A stretch of DNA of 64,000 bases from positions 1,488,001 to 1,552,000 of the forward strand of contig NEEC01000013.1 of assembly GCA_002189035.1 (NCBI GenBank), written 5' to 3'. Under the pieces are notes generated by a model, which saw only the letters and a list, made by a program, of their open reading frames with translations, searched no databases and had not been told where the DNA came from. This stretch comes from Utricularia gibba. Taxonomy: Eukaryota; Streptophyta; Magnoliopsida; Lamiales; Lentibulariaceae. Position numbers and translations under genes: made by a program. This document shows positions 33,269 through 44,690 of this stretch, one piece after another (position 1 is the stretch's first letter; the number at the start of each line of letters is the position of its first letter).

Positions 33269-34645
33269 TTAGGATGTAGAATGCAGCAGGGGGTTCTGCG
33301 CCATTGAAGTCTCACGAGCTCCAGCTGAGGTGCAAGCATGCAGGACGGTGCAAATGTCTTTGTTCTCGAGGAAGTCCTCAGCATTGATGAGAATGAGAGG
33401 AGTGTACTCGAACACTAGCTGCTTACACTAAAAAAACCACAGAAAAAGAAGAGCAAGATCACTAGAACCGTGTAATGTGATCAGATTTATTCATTTCTTG
33501 AGATGATGATTACCTTGGCAGCACCTTTTCCAACCGAGTCACATGCTTTCAGAAGCACCTTGACAATTTCCAGCTGAAACAGAGAGGGAAAGTAACAGAA
33601 GATCAGTTGGTTAAGTGTGCAGATAAGTGTCAACATGTTTCTAGAGAACTTTCAACACATGAATGATATGATGGTTAAGGTGTGTCCCTGGTTTGTAGTT
33701 TAATTCATGACTTTCTCCAATTTCATCACTGTAGAATTACCTCAGTATCAGGATCCTTCAACTTAAGCAAAGCTTCTGTAACAAAATCATGGCATACATC
33801 ACACGTGGTTTTCGAAATGCGTGAAGAAATGGGAATTCCTCCTTCACAAAGACCAAACTTTGTGCAGAACTCTCCCGGCTGTACTGAATCAAGAGTTGAG
33901 AAAAATAGATTCCCATAATAGTTCACCAGAAGGATGCACTGAGAATATAGGAATTTTTTCAGTTTGAGAGTCCAAGCAAGAATATACACAACAGAAGACA
34001 GATCAAGACAATCCCTGGTGTAGGTTCTCAGCATATTTCAGATGTTTTATGTCTATCTTTATTTCAGTGTTTTTCACTGCTGAAAAACTTCATTACTCTT
34101 CAACAAAGAGTCATTCCATTTTCAGCAGAAAAGTTCACTAAATGAAAGTCTATGTTAATACCTGTTCCTCAAAAGTAGGCATTGTAGAACAGTACTTATG
34201 AAAGATGTCAAATATCTCGGTCTTAGTTTTGTTCTGAGAGAGGTAATAAAGAGCATCTGAAGCAGATTGTTCACAAGCCAAACACAGTTGTTCATCGTTG
34301 AGAATGTCAACATGTAGAGATTCCTCTTTGGGCAGCTCGATGCTTGGGAGGACTTCTGCTAGCATGATGTTTTTCACAAATTAATGAGAATGGAAATATA
34401 ACGTATCATGCATCCAGAATCTGAAGTTAAAAAAAGGCAAGGTGTAAATAGATTCAAATCCATTTCAACATGTCAAACTAAAACCTACTTCCTGAATAAT
34501 ATCATCATAGATTCTTAGATCAAACAATGGGGGAGTAGGTTTGGATGTACCCACCAACAGAAGCATGAATCGATTCCAGGTCTCTTGCCTGACAGCACAA
34601 GAAGAAACCCGCGATTGCCAAGACAAAGAGCACCCTTTTATCCAT
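33269..34645 (-). CDS. Saposin B-type (prosaposin-like) secreted protein
   Basis: Five exons: 34555-34645, 34162-34355, 33741-33938, 33514-33573 and 33269-33418, all in phase, about 230 residues. Exon 1 encodes a signal peptide (MDKRVLFVLAIAGFFLCC). Two saposin B domains follow. The first starts at CLACEQSASDALYYL and closes with EFCTKFGLC; the second runs from CDVCHDFV to ICTVLHAC. Both carry the six-cysteine spacing of the fold. Saposins bind lipids and help lysosomal or vacuolar hydrolases reach membrane lipids; a vacuolar lumen role is inferred. Two introns end in tandem NAGNAG acceptors (exon 2 and exon 5), which would add or remove one codon. The gene is convergent with the NST1-like gene, 383 bp between stops. 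Confidence 0.88.
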
Positions 34646-36077
34646 TCTGGACAAAAAGAGACGGAGACACATACTCAAAAGAACGTATACCAATTAAAAT
34701 TCAGTTGAAAAAAGTTAACAATGCAACAGTAATGGATTGGCTCTACCGCACCTATCCAAACACTAGCTTAGCCTTGTAGCACTGGTATAACAAAGTAGGG
34801 AGCAAGCTAAAGCCATTCAAGGAAAAGAGGAATCTTGAAAGCCAATGAAAAAAACTAGCTTACAGATCATCTAAATCCAAAAATCACACTTCACAACAGA
34901 GCAATCAATCCTTCATAAGAAGTTCTTGTACAGAAAGAGCCATCAAATTTGAAAATTCCACAGAAGGAAAACCAACCCACAAAACAAAATATCGTACAGT
35001 TGCAGTTGAAGAACAGAAAGTGAACAGAGTAAAAATTTCTCATATTTCACTGTTCCAGCTGATTTAAAACCTCAAAATCAGAACCATCCTTGATCGCAAC
35101 AACTATCCCCAAACCCAATCACCCACAAAATCAGAGTCAAACCAAGACAGATTCTTGTTACCTAATGTTGCCCAAACCCACGCTCGACTTCAGGGGAAGA
35201 AAGAAGCTTGATGCCAACCCAGCCAAAGCCAATGATTCGTTAACCCGAATACCAATTAATAGATGTTTCAATATATTCAAAAGCACCATAAAAGAAAAGG
35301 AAATGTGGAGGCTTCCGACACTATTGTTTTTTTGTCTCCGTCTGGATAATGCGAGCTTAGATTCTTGGTCTGCCTATCAAATAATGACATTATACTTCAT
35401 TTTTAATATACTTCACTTATTTTTTAATAATTAAATTCACGGTATTAGTTTAGTGAATTTGAATGTACTTGAAATCAATATTTTAATGCGAAATAAAAAT
35501 TAATATTTTTGAAAATCTAATACAATTAAACCAATCCGCTTTTAATCACCAGCAAAATATTAATTATTTAAATATTAGTTGTTTAAAATGGCCTATTCGC
35601 AAACTATCCGGAAACTCTATCTCGAGCGCCATGTAGAAAAAAAATTCTTACTGCTGTCTTTTAATAACCATGTGGCGTGAAAATAAAAATAAAAATAAGG
35701 TTAATAATAATTTATTTGATTAATAATTTTTGTATCATATTAACTAATCAAATTTGATATATTAATATAATTAAAAAATAAATGTATCGAATTAAATCTA
35801 TAGCCATCTATTACATGTTTTATAAATATAGAATAAATTTTTTATCGAACTTTATTTTCATAACTAAATATATCTAATATTTTACCTTTAAAAATTTCTT
35901 TTTAAAAAAATCGATTTAACTAAAGAGAACTTATCCGAATTGGTTTTTATAATTTTTTAATAGTGTAAATTATAAGAAATAGGAGATATTTATTATTAAT
36001 TTCAATTATTACACAGGCGGCTATGCATGTAATAAAATGGCTCTGGGGATGCCCAACTCTTGAGCCAGCTGTTGAAG
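34646..36077. other. Divergent upstream region, saposin and DUF688-like genes
   Basis: 34646 to about 35330 is A-rich and may hold 5' UTR of the saposin gene. 35400-36010 is very AT-rich. The 114-codon open frame at 35090-35434 has no domain and looks fortuitous. Confidence 0.45.
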
Positions 36078-36584
36078 ATGAAGAAAAGCAGGGAGTTCCA
36101 TGAAAAATCCTTCAGAATCAATCACGAAGATTACAGATTCGTCCGCCGTCTTCTTTCCAAGGAAACCGCTCCTTCTTCCAGATTCCAATGCCGAGACGCT
36201 GTTCTCTCCGGCGTCCCTTTTGACTGGGAGACGCGTCCCGGTACTCCGAAACACCCCTCCGCCGCAGCCGTTTCCGACGACCGCCCACTGTCACCTCCAC
36301 CGTCTTGGTACTGCTCCCCGGCGCTCGCGAAGGAGAAAAAGGAGAAGAAGCACCAAAACTCAATGGGTTGCAATCCCCTGTTTCGTGCTCTGAGGAGGCT
36401 TCTGAAACTTCACGCCCCTCCGTCTTCATCGTGGCTGCCGTCGCGGCTGCTACGGAGGAACTGGGTGCTACCGCGTTCCTTTGGGGTGGACGGCGGTGGT
36501 AGGGCCGCGAATCCGGCGACGCTCCCCGGCGGAGGTGATAGGAACAATAATAGCGACGATATTAAGTGTACGTACATGATATGA
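36078..36584 (+). CDS. Small basic plant protein (DUF688-like, hypothetical)
   Basis: Single-exon gene of 168 residues starting at MKKSREFHEKSFR. The recognisable feature is the motif GVPFDWETRPGTPK near residue 45. It is typical of a plant-specific family annotated as DUF688 or hypothetical, usually followed by Pro/Ser-rich sequence as here. The C-terminal half is basic and Arg/Leu-rich, then Gly-rich. No signal peptide, membrane segment or catalytic motif is seen. Function is unknown. The start at 36078 is the first ATG of the frame. Confidence 0.7.
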   Translation: MKKSREFHEKSFRINHEDYRFVRRLLSKETAPSSRFQCRDAVLSGVPFDWETRPGTPKHPSAAAVSDDRPLSPPPSWYCSPALAKEKKEKKHQNSMGCNPLFRALRRLLKLHAPPSSSWLPSRLLRRNWVLPRSFGVDGGGRAANPATLPGGGDRNNNSDDIKCTYMI

Positions 36585-37347
36585 TTTTACCTTCGAGTTG
36601 AATAATTCGCTTGTCGTTGCTTGATTGAGTTTTTGAATGTGTGTAGATTGATAGACGCCAATAATTTGCCAAAAAATAATTGAAAATTAATATTCATATA
36701 TTCATATTCCACTCATTTTTATTCATTGATCACTTGGCCCATCCTCTAAGTCCAGAACCTCTTAATCATTTAAGCCCGGCCCAAATTCATATGAATGCTG
36801 CTGCCCAGAGGCCCAGCCCGTTAGTCGTAGCACTGATAAGTAATTTATAGGCCCATCGATATTGGGCCTAGTCGCTGATAAAAGGGCCTGAGGGCTATTA
36901 GGCCACCGTTTCTGTTCCTTGAACGGGCCGTCACACGTGCCCGGCCCGTGCCCACCTACCAACAGCACATGAACTCCACTCAACAAAAGTGGGAGAATGA
37001 AAGCGCGACGGCCATCTTCAATCGTGAATTCATTAATAATAACAGCTTTCATGCCAGTTGGCTGGCGGTGCCAGTGCGGAAGATAGAATAATATGAAGAA
37101 GAAAGAAACTATACCCACAAAGTAATGGCATTAGGCAAGATACATGAAAAGCACTTGATGAGAGACGTGTACAGGATCATGTAAACTATAAGTGAAGGCA
37201 CAGGTTCTGGAACCCAGAACCAGAATTCAGTATAGAAACAAAAGAAATGGGACTTACTTGATCATCTACAGTTTTTCCTTTTTCTTCTCTTAGGGAGGGA
37301 GGGAAAGAAAGAATGATTTAGATGGCGTACTTGGTTGCTTCTCTAGA
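36585..37347. other. Gap between convergent DUF688-like and FkbM genes
   Basis: Expected to hold only 3' UTRs, yet it contains a dense cluster of promoter-type motifs (see 36736-36939). A 118-codon minus-strand open frame (36762-37118) has no recognisable domain. Confidence 0.5.
36736..36939. promoter_or_regulatory. Cluster of site II motifs and a G-box between convergent genes
   Basis: GGCCCA occurs at 36736, 36778, 36810 and 36850, TGGGCC at 36863, and CACGTG at 36934. Such clusters normally mark promoters, but both neighbouring genes point toward this spot. It may drive an unannotated transcript. Confidence 0.4.
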
Positions 37348-38913
37348 TCACCACCATTGGTGCACATGGACTCCACTTTTTCGAAGAGAAGTGAACAACT
37401 CCAGGCACTGTCCATATGTTCTTTCATACTTCTTCGTCCTCTCGCCGGGGCAGCACTTCTGCCATCTGTTGTAATGGCATTCCAGGAACAGCTCGTCGAT
37501 CAGGCAGATACCTCCCGTCTCAAACAATCGGGGAATCAGGTCGAATTCGGTCCCCTCCACATCCATTTTCATCACGACGTAGTCCCTTGGGGACACCGTG
37601 TTCTTCAACCACATTGCGAAGTCAAATCCCTGAATCTGATCCACGTTTCCAGAAGACGAAGAGCCACCTGAAGATGACTGACCAGGCTGAATCCTGCCCA
37701 TTCCCCTGCCTTTCTCTACATTCTTGTGGCCAGGATCCTCATTTATCTCGAAAAATAAGGTCTCGTTTTTCACCCACGCAGCATAAGGCAGCAAAGTAAC
37801 CCCCTTCTTGGACTTGTATTCATCATGAAAAGTCCGATCAGCTTCTATGGCATATATTTCGAATGTCTTGTTCTGCTTTGGATATTGCTTCTTGAACCAA
37901 CTCACGATACTTGATCCGTAGCTTCTAGCACCAACGTCAACATAGACATACCTTGGCCTGAAGCTGATATCAACCAACGAAGACAGGTAGTTGATCTTCT
38001 GGACGTTCTTTTTAAGTGTAATCCATGGCTTCTGCGGTTCTTCCTCAATCAAAGGCTCCGCCTTTTTTATCAGATCCTGCTTATATCCAGGAACTGAGCA
38101 TCCATTATGCGAACCACCCCCAGAAGCTTCAATGATTTGATTGTTATTCACTCCAAATTTTTGCAGAACAACTGTCCGAATCACTGGCATTTTTGAATCA
38201 AATCCATCTATGTCCCTAAACATCACCAATCTACAAAAATCGAACAAACCGAGCAAAGATTCAAAGCTATAAGCATCACTTGCACGAGTATGAATGACAA
38301 GAAACCCTTCGGGTTTCAATGTCCGCCGTATCTCCGCAGCAAAGTCAGCCGGTTTCACTGATTTCTCAACCACCCCACCTCCACAGAAGGTGAAATCAAA
38401 AGTGTCATTCTTAAACGGCTGCTTAAAACCTTGGCCTGAAATCACAAGCGGCTTAAATGCCTTCTTCGAAATACCAACCGAATCCTTCACGGCCATCTCG
38501 CGCAGAGCATACACATCTGCGCCATCCTCAGTGTCAACACAAAGAGCTTTAAAGCTAGGTTTTAAAACAGATTCTGAGATCAGATCCTCAAATACAGAGG
38601 TGTAAAACCGTACGGCTTTCTGAAAGCCGTCCGCAGCCCACGGATCAGGAACTTTCTCCGGCCTAGAAGGGGCCTTTTTCCCAGACGGCGAAATAACCGC
38701 CGAAGAAGACGATTTCGAGAACTTCCCTGCACCGGAAATAATGTCCAAATTCTCCGGCAGCGAAAAGAAACAGAAACCACCGCCATCATCACACGTTTCG
38801 CCGCGAATTACCACCAAATAAGCAAATCTCAAAGCAACCACTAGCATGCAGAACAAGAAAACTCGAACCAGAGTATTCCTCAGGAACCCTTGCTTCGCTG
38901 CGCCGGGTTCCAT
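37348..38913 (-). CDS. FkbM-type methyltransferase-like membrane protein
   Basis: Intronless, 521 residues starting at MEPGAAKQGFLRN. A signal anchor lies at about residues 14-35 (VRVFLFCMLVVALRFAYLVV), which suggests type II topology in the Golgi or ER. The middle has a class I methyltransferase-like stretch (NDTFDFTFCGGGVVEKS, LKPEGFLVIHT). The C-terminal half is an FkbM fold: YVDVGARSYGSS as the SAM-binding strand and loop, then YVVMKMDVEGTEFDLIPRL, then LFLECHYNRW. A Ser/Gly-rich loop interrupts it. Plant members of this family are uncharacterised; the substrate may be a glycan or a small molecule. An upstream in-frame extension exists only from a non-ATG codon, so 38913 is the start. It lies convergent to the DUF688-like gene. 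Confidence 0.85.
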   Translation of the reverse strand: MEPGAAKQGFLRNTLVRVFLFCMLVVALRFAYLVVIRGETCDDGGGFCFFSLPENLDIISGAGKFSKSSSSAVISPSGKKAPSRPEKVPDPWAADGFQKAVRFYTSVFEDLISESVLKPSFKALCVDTEDGADVYALREMAVKDSVGISKKAFKPLVISGQGFKQPFKNDTFDFTFCGGGVVEKSVKPADFAAEIRRTLKPEGFLVIHTRASDAYSFESLLGLFDFCRLVMFRDIDGFDSKMPVIRTVVLQKFGVNNNQIIEASGGGSHNGCSVPGYKQDLIKKAEPLIEEEPQKPWITLKKNVQKINYLSSLVDISFRPRYVYVDVGARSYGSSIVSWFKKQYPKQNKTFEIYAIEADRTFHDEYKSKKGVTLLPYAAWVKNETLFFEINEDPGHKNVEKGRGMGRIQPGQSSSGGSSSSGNVDQIQGFDFAMWLKNTVSPRDYVVMKMDVEGTEFDLIPRLFETGGICLIDELFLECHYNRWQKCCPGERTKKYERTYGQCLELFTSLRKSGVHVHQWW

Positions 38914-41436
38914 CACAAACACCTCAAAAAAATAAAAACCCTCCCCCAAAAAAATCAAAGAATCATTTTCATCGGATCAGAAATCCACCATTACACGAAC
39001 CGACCAACCAATAAGCAAAATTTAAAAAGCCAGTAAGTATATCTCCAAAATGAAAGGCAAGAAATCTGGTCAATTATCGCGAGCAGAATCGCGCAGATGT
39101 ATGATTAGCGCCGACGAGAGGGCGAATTAGGGAAGACAACGAAAAGGTGAATCTAGGGTACACGGCAAAAGGGTATAACATTCTCTTAACCCAATGTTTC
39201 TGTGACCGCAGCGGAAATCACCTTCCGGTGATGATCAGATTCGTTGCCATCCCCTCTGGTATCATCAGCCGAAGAGCCTGCGAATTTTTTTGTTTTCCTC
39301 CTCTCTCGGAACGGAATCGGAAACCTTGCAGGCAAGTAGAAAGAAAAAGGAAACCAGTGAAAAAGGGTAGGTTTGAAGGAGACCGCGTCGCGGGTGCACT
39401 GTAGGTGTAGGACACGGGCCGACTGAGATGGGTAGGCGAGGAGCTATCAGATGCTTCGCAGATGGGGATTAGGATCCGGTGCAACGCTAATTTATTTGTT
39501 CAGTAGTCTCCCCAGTTCCAGATAACCCTACTGCCGTTGATCTGCTCCCGTGTTTCGTGGATCGTTAGATGACTCCATGATTACTTAAATCAGAATAATT
39601 AGAGTTTGTTATGTAAATATAATTTGATGAAGTTATTCTATTTAATTTTTAAATATTCCCGTTTTATATTAAAATTAGAAATTCAGGTTTTATAATTAAA
39701 TTTATAAACGGCTAAATTTCTTAAATTACACTATTTAATTTTTATTTATATTATCATACAAAACAATTTTATAATCTAAAATTGATTTTATTCGTTTAAT
39801 CTCAAAACTAATTATATTATATCACGGATTCAAAATACCGAACAAGTCCATACTTTCATAAAGTCCACTGATTTTTCCCCTACTAGGTTGGATATCTGTA
39901 CGAGGGCAGGATGGTAATTCATCACATATTCTAATTAAAATAAATAAATCAATCAATTTGGGAGTTAATGACAACCAATTTATGAGCTTAACTGGATGTG
40001 GGACAATGACAAGGATAATTCCAGACATTTTAATACTTAAAGTGATGGATAACCAGAACCACTCTTCCTAACACGTGTTTTTGTACTACCGAGGTTTGAT
40101 GCTAAATCCGGTAACTTGTCCATGGGCTCGCTCTAATTATGGCTCGTTTACTATTATGAGCCCCGGCTAGCTCACATTACAAGAATAGTAATAACTATTA
40201 CTATAATTGGGTTGTTGCTGGTATTATTAGTGCAGCAGCATTTACAGATGTGGCCTCTCGCCGTTTTACAGCGACCGACGCGGACGGGTAAAATAAGTGA
40301 AAGATTTTGAGTGAATTGATATTTTCCCCACGGGGGAAATTACGCACATGCCCTCCCCACACCACCAAAATCATTCAGATTGTTGGAATTTGTGTTATTT
40401 TGGGAATGGACCATCAGGAAATGGATATAAAAGTTATATAAAAATAGGTTTCTAAATCAACCCCAAAGATGTGACTGACGTGGACGTTGCGTCACGCGTA
40501 ACTTATATGTACGGTCTACCTTGACCATAAAGTGCATGTACCTTTCTTGCAAGCAAGGCTTAATTTTCTTTAATATTAATAATATTAATTGTGATTTAGC
40601 AAAACATTTGCAAACTATTTTTGATTATTGAAAAGTAGAAAATAAAATAGATTTTTTTTTTGTTAGAAATAGAAATGAAATTAAGATGTGTAGAAAAGTT
40701 TTGATTGAATTTTTATGGTTCAATGTGATCAACTCGAAATGAGATTTTAAATGATATATTATAAATAAGATGAATAATCATAGTTTCATTCGATATTTAT
40801 TTTTAATATAATATCTTTTAAACCGTGATTATTCATATTGTTCATATTACATCATTTCAAAGTTCATTCAAAACTCATTGCTTTGAATCATTGGAAATGT
40901 AAAAAAAAAAAATAAACACCTCATGTACATCTTTTTGGATGGAGAAAATGGTAGTGGCCACTTCTACACGATCGTTATTCAATAGTTCATTGCGATTGAC
41001 TTGAAATGAATTTCAAACCCACATCATACCTTCTAACTTGTTACTAACCGTCATATTGAGTCATTAAATTTTTTAATAATGGATCGTAAGAATTTTTCAG
41101 AATACAATTTTATTTTTTAAAAAATTTGATATTAATTTTATTTACAATTTATATTAAATTTTTTTTACTATTTTCATGACATTGTAGCATCAAACTGAAA
41201 GAACTCCGTTTCTGGTTACATGGAGGCTCGGCGATATCTACGAGACACGTCACGCGTGGAAGGGAAGCCGAGCGCCCGCCATAGCCATCCAATGTAGCTG
41301 TTTAGTGTTTTATTGCACCTACGAACAGCCATGATCTTGTGTCATACGCAACTGTGGTGCTTTTCTTCCTCGTCAGGGAATCCTCGGTTTTCCTCGTCGA
41401 TAATCGCACTTCTTGGATCAATCGTGGAAAAGAATC
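38914..41436. other. Intergenic region upstream of FkbM and CASP-like genes
   Basis: 38914-39480 is GC-richer and should hold the FkbM 5' UTR and promoter. 39560-41200 is AT-rich with no coding signal. A GC-richer stretch resumes at 41210 ahead of the CASP-like gene. Small open frames at 39147-39484 and 39822-40028 match nothing I know. Confidence 0.5.
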
Positions 41437-42179
41437 ATGTCTGATACCGGTGAATCTAATCCGCCCAAGGTCACGCATCAATCGACGACGCCGGTGACTC
41501 CCGATATCGAGAGCGGCGGCGGAGGAGCCGAAAGCGGAGTTTCGAATATTTTGCGGCGATGGAAGAGGGAAGATTTTGTGAAAAGCGGCTCGCTGGCTTC
41601 CAGAGTACTCTGCTTCCTTTTCTCCTTCATCGCATTCATTCTCATGGCAAGTAACAACCACGGCGGTGATTTTAAGTTCAACGGATATGAGGAGTACAGG
41701 TAATACTCGCCCCGTGCATTCGATTCCCGATTGATTAATCGATTTCTATTTCTAGGTCAATTGCTGATTGATCTTCTAGGTACGTATTGGCGATTGCGAT
41801 TCTGTCAAGTCTCTACACAGGACTGCAATCCTTCAGGCAGATTTACGAGCTCTACACAAGCAGACAGATCATTCGATGGAATAGCTCCGCAATTGCTGAT
41901 TTCGCTCTGGATCAGGTAATTTCTCGATCCCCTGCTTTTCCCCCTTCTTTTCCCGATCCACTGTTTGGTTAGTGATCTGGATAGCAGGCTATGGCGTATT
42001 TACTGATATCCGCCGCGTCGTCCGCTGTACCGCTAACGGACCGATTCCGAGAAGGCGGCGATAACATATTCACCGATACATCGGCGTCCGCCATCGCTAT
42101 GGAGTTCTTAGCATTCTTCTCACTGGCATTCTCAGCTCTTATATCCGGGTACCAGATCTCCAATCGCGTGTACATCTAA
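41437..42179 (+). CDS. CASP-like membrane protein (CASPL4-like)
   Basis: Exons 41437-41699, 41780-41915 and 41988-42179, in phase, give 196 residues. The cytosolic N-terminus is Gly/Ser-rich, and four transmembrane segments follow. They include ASRVLCFLFSFIAFILMAS, YVLAIAILSSLYTGLQSF, MAYLLISAASSAVPL and AMEFLAFFSLAFSALISGY. The family residues in the first and third helices (Arg in SRVLC, and Asp in FALDQ just before the third) fit the DUF588/MARVEL-like fold. CASP proteins assemble Casparian-strip membrane domains; CASPL4 members are broader, plasma-membrane proteins of largely unknown role. Exon 3 has a tandem TAGCAG acceptor. Confidence 0.88.
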
Positions 42180-44192
42180 AACGCAAATTTATAAAAATAA
42201 TGGAAACCTTTAACAAACAACATAATTATTAATCTTTTAGATTCTCCTGTAAATTTGAAATTTTAATTTAATTTTTTAATAAATTTGAGGTTTTTTTAAA
42301 AAAATTTCGGATTATTTCGAAATTAGGTTTTTAATTAGAAGAAATTACGCTAATCTCATCCTAAACCCCTCCCTATGAAGCTAAGCATGGTAATGGGTAA
42401 CTTTGATTCTGGGTCCACTCATTTACAGCTGGCAATTTACGATGTCAACTCTCGAACTTAATTAATACTAAATACACGGCATAATTTAAACCAAGAAATA
42501 AACAAAATAAAACAAAGCTAGGGCTTTGACTTTTTCATAACCAGGGGACCACCAAATATCTACCAATAATCAATTTTTTTTATTATTTTCATATATTTTC
42601 CGGTACGGTATGATCGTCAGACAATCCCAGTTTTTTTGACAGAAAATTTTAATTAATTAACTAGTTAATTACGACAATCATAGTTGTAAGAAAAAGTCAA
42701 CTCAAGCGATGGATTCGCAAGCATTTTTTAACAATTTTAATTATTAATTACTAATAAAATATTATAAAAGTCACAAATAAATTATATAATAACATAAAAC
42801 AAGTAATACAGTTGTGAATTTAAATATAAACATAATATAACAATAAATGAATAACTAAAAATCATCTTCATCCATGTCATTCATTATTATCATCAAATTC
42901 ATACAGATAAAATCATTTTCATTAACTTCATAACTAACACCTTTATGGGCTTGTTTGGTTGGCGGGTGAAGTTATGTGTTGATTGATTTATGAAAATTAC
43001 ACTTGCGTTTGGTTGATGGATGTTACCAAAACTGATGGATTGGAGAAATGGAGTGCAACGGGGAGCTTCAAAACATCATTTGATTTGGTACCGAATCTTA
43101 TGTACACAAGTTTATTTAAAATCATATTACTTCTTACATTTCCTAATATATATATATCATAATTCCATTAATTAAATACTATGTAAAAAACTAATCTTTC
43201 TACATTAATTTTATTTAAGCATAAATAAATTAAATTTATTTTATACTATAGCTACAATTACCACAGATATTAAATACTTAATACAAGATAATATTATGTA
43301 AGATATCTTAATCTTATATAAGATCTTTTTTTTCCAAAATGAAAGAATATAAAATCATGATTATTAAATACTTAAAGCAGATAATGTTATATAAAGATAG
43401 ACTGAATCGAAGGTATCTCACATTAATTATGAATAGAAAAATGAATATATTTAAATAAAGTTATAATCTTAATTTTACACGACTTCTTTATTTATAAGAG
43501 GATAATATAAAATTGTAATTCAAAATAGATAATATCATATAAGGGAAAAGTGATGGTTGTATTTGATATTAAAATCAAATCCAATTATGTATCAATAATG
43601 AGATGGGGGGAAGTGTATTCAACGAGGATGATGAATGTGGAGGAATAATGTAAGACCATGAGATTTACGATATTATCTCACATTAATAATGGACATACGA
43701 AGTAGATAGTCTTAAATAAAAATTAGTCATAATATGAAAAATCCAGAGTGGTAAAAAAGATTCATTATCCAAATAAAAAGTTGGGATACATTTTTTACTT
43801 AAAATAATCAAAACATTGAGTAATTAATATTGAAATGGGTTTAGTAGGGCATGACGCATCGTGTTGGTATAGTTGTTCAGTTTATGAATTTTTTTAAAGC
43901 TCGTGGAGCAATTAAAAATGAACTTTGACTTGAGAATCCATCACTGCCCAGTGGCTACACTACGGGTAGTAGGGACGTCACCATGGTTGTACGGGCACCA
44001 CCCTTCAATGTCATCCCACTAAATGCAACAAAATCTAGCATTATATTGTTGTTCAAATGTATTTTTGTGAGTAAAAAAAATAATGAGGTATCTGTTTGTT
44101 TTCTTGTGGATGTGTTTGGGAGATGAATGACGGGGAAAGAAAATGTCTGCAACTTATGGCATCCTCGTTGACCCTTGACATGGTGCTTCCTC
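42180..44192. other. AT-rich intergenic region
   Basis: 2 kb without a gene. Around 42950-43030 the motif GTTTGGTTG occurs twice in a context resembling small transposon ends, but I could not find a matching opposite end. The region just before 44192 is the promoter of the wound-induced gene. Confidence 0.45.
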
Positions 44193-44199
44193 TATAAAA
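44193..44199 (+). promoter_or_regulatory. TATA box of the wound-induced protein 1-like gene
   Basis: TATAAAA ends on the A of an upstream in-frame ATG (44199). Transcription should begin around 44225, so that ATG is unlikely to be in the mRNA. The ATG at 44253 becomes the start. Confidence 0.6.
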
Positions 44200-44252
44200 T
44201 GCGGTCGTCTTCGATACGGAGGCAGGGAAAGTCGTCTACCCGACGACCGGAG

Positions 44253-44690
44253 ATGCAGGGCGACGTCGCCGCCACCGTGGGTAGACTCTACGAGGCGGTT
44301 GCAGGTGGGGGACGCAGAATCATCTCAGATATCGTGGCTGGCGACCTGGAGTGGTGGTTTCATGGCCCGCATCACTGCCAGCACATGATGAAGATGCTGA
44401 CGGGAAGGTCGTGTCCGACGGAGTTCAAGTTCGATCCTAAGAGCATCAACGCCGTCGACGACGACTGCGTCGTGGTGGAAGGGTGGGAGGGGAGGAATGT
44501 GTACTGGGTGCATGTCTGGACCTTGAGAGATGGGTTGATCGTGAATTTGAGGGAGTATTTCAACACTTGGTTGACGGTGACGTGCGTGAGGGTGGTGGAT
44601 CGCCCCGTGCCGACGACTTTGTGGCGGAGCCACCTCCTACGGCAGCAGCCTGGGGAACGGTCTTTGCCGGAGTTGGTGCTCGCCATCTGA
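44253..44690 (+). CDS. Wound-induced protein 1-like (WI12/SAG20, NTF2-like fold)
   Basis: Intronless, 145 residues from MQGDVAATVGRLYEAV. The protein is one SnoaL/NTF2-like domain. Family landmarks are LEWWFHGPHHCQHMM, FDPKSINAVDDDCVVVEGWEG, VYWVHVWTLRDGLIVNLREYFNTWLTV, and a C-terminal LWRS followed by Pro-rich sequence, each seen here in short pieces. Relatives are induced by wounding, senescence or jasmonate in other plants; the biochemical activity is unknown. The start was chosen because a TATA box overlaps the more upstream in-frame ATG at 44199. Confidence 0.85.
   Translation: MQGDVAATVGRLYEAVAGGGRRIISDIVAGDLEWWFHGPHHCQHMMKMLTGRSCPTEFKFDPKSINAVDDDCVVVEGWEGRNVYWVHVWTLRDGLIVNLREYFNTWLTVTCVRVVDRPVPTTLWRSHLLRQQPGERSLPELVLAI

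Noticed and set aside
35090-35434. 114-codon plus-strand open frame
   Set aside because: Its composition is that of 5' UTR and AT-rich spacer; no domain and no plausible promoter.
42950-43035. Repeated GTTTGGTTG motif resembling a MITE end
   Set aside because: No matching inverted end or target-site duplication was found in the flanking kilobase.
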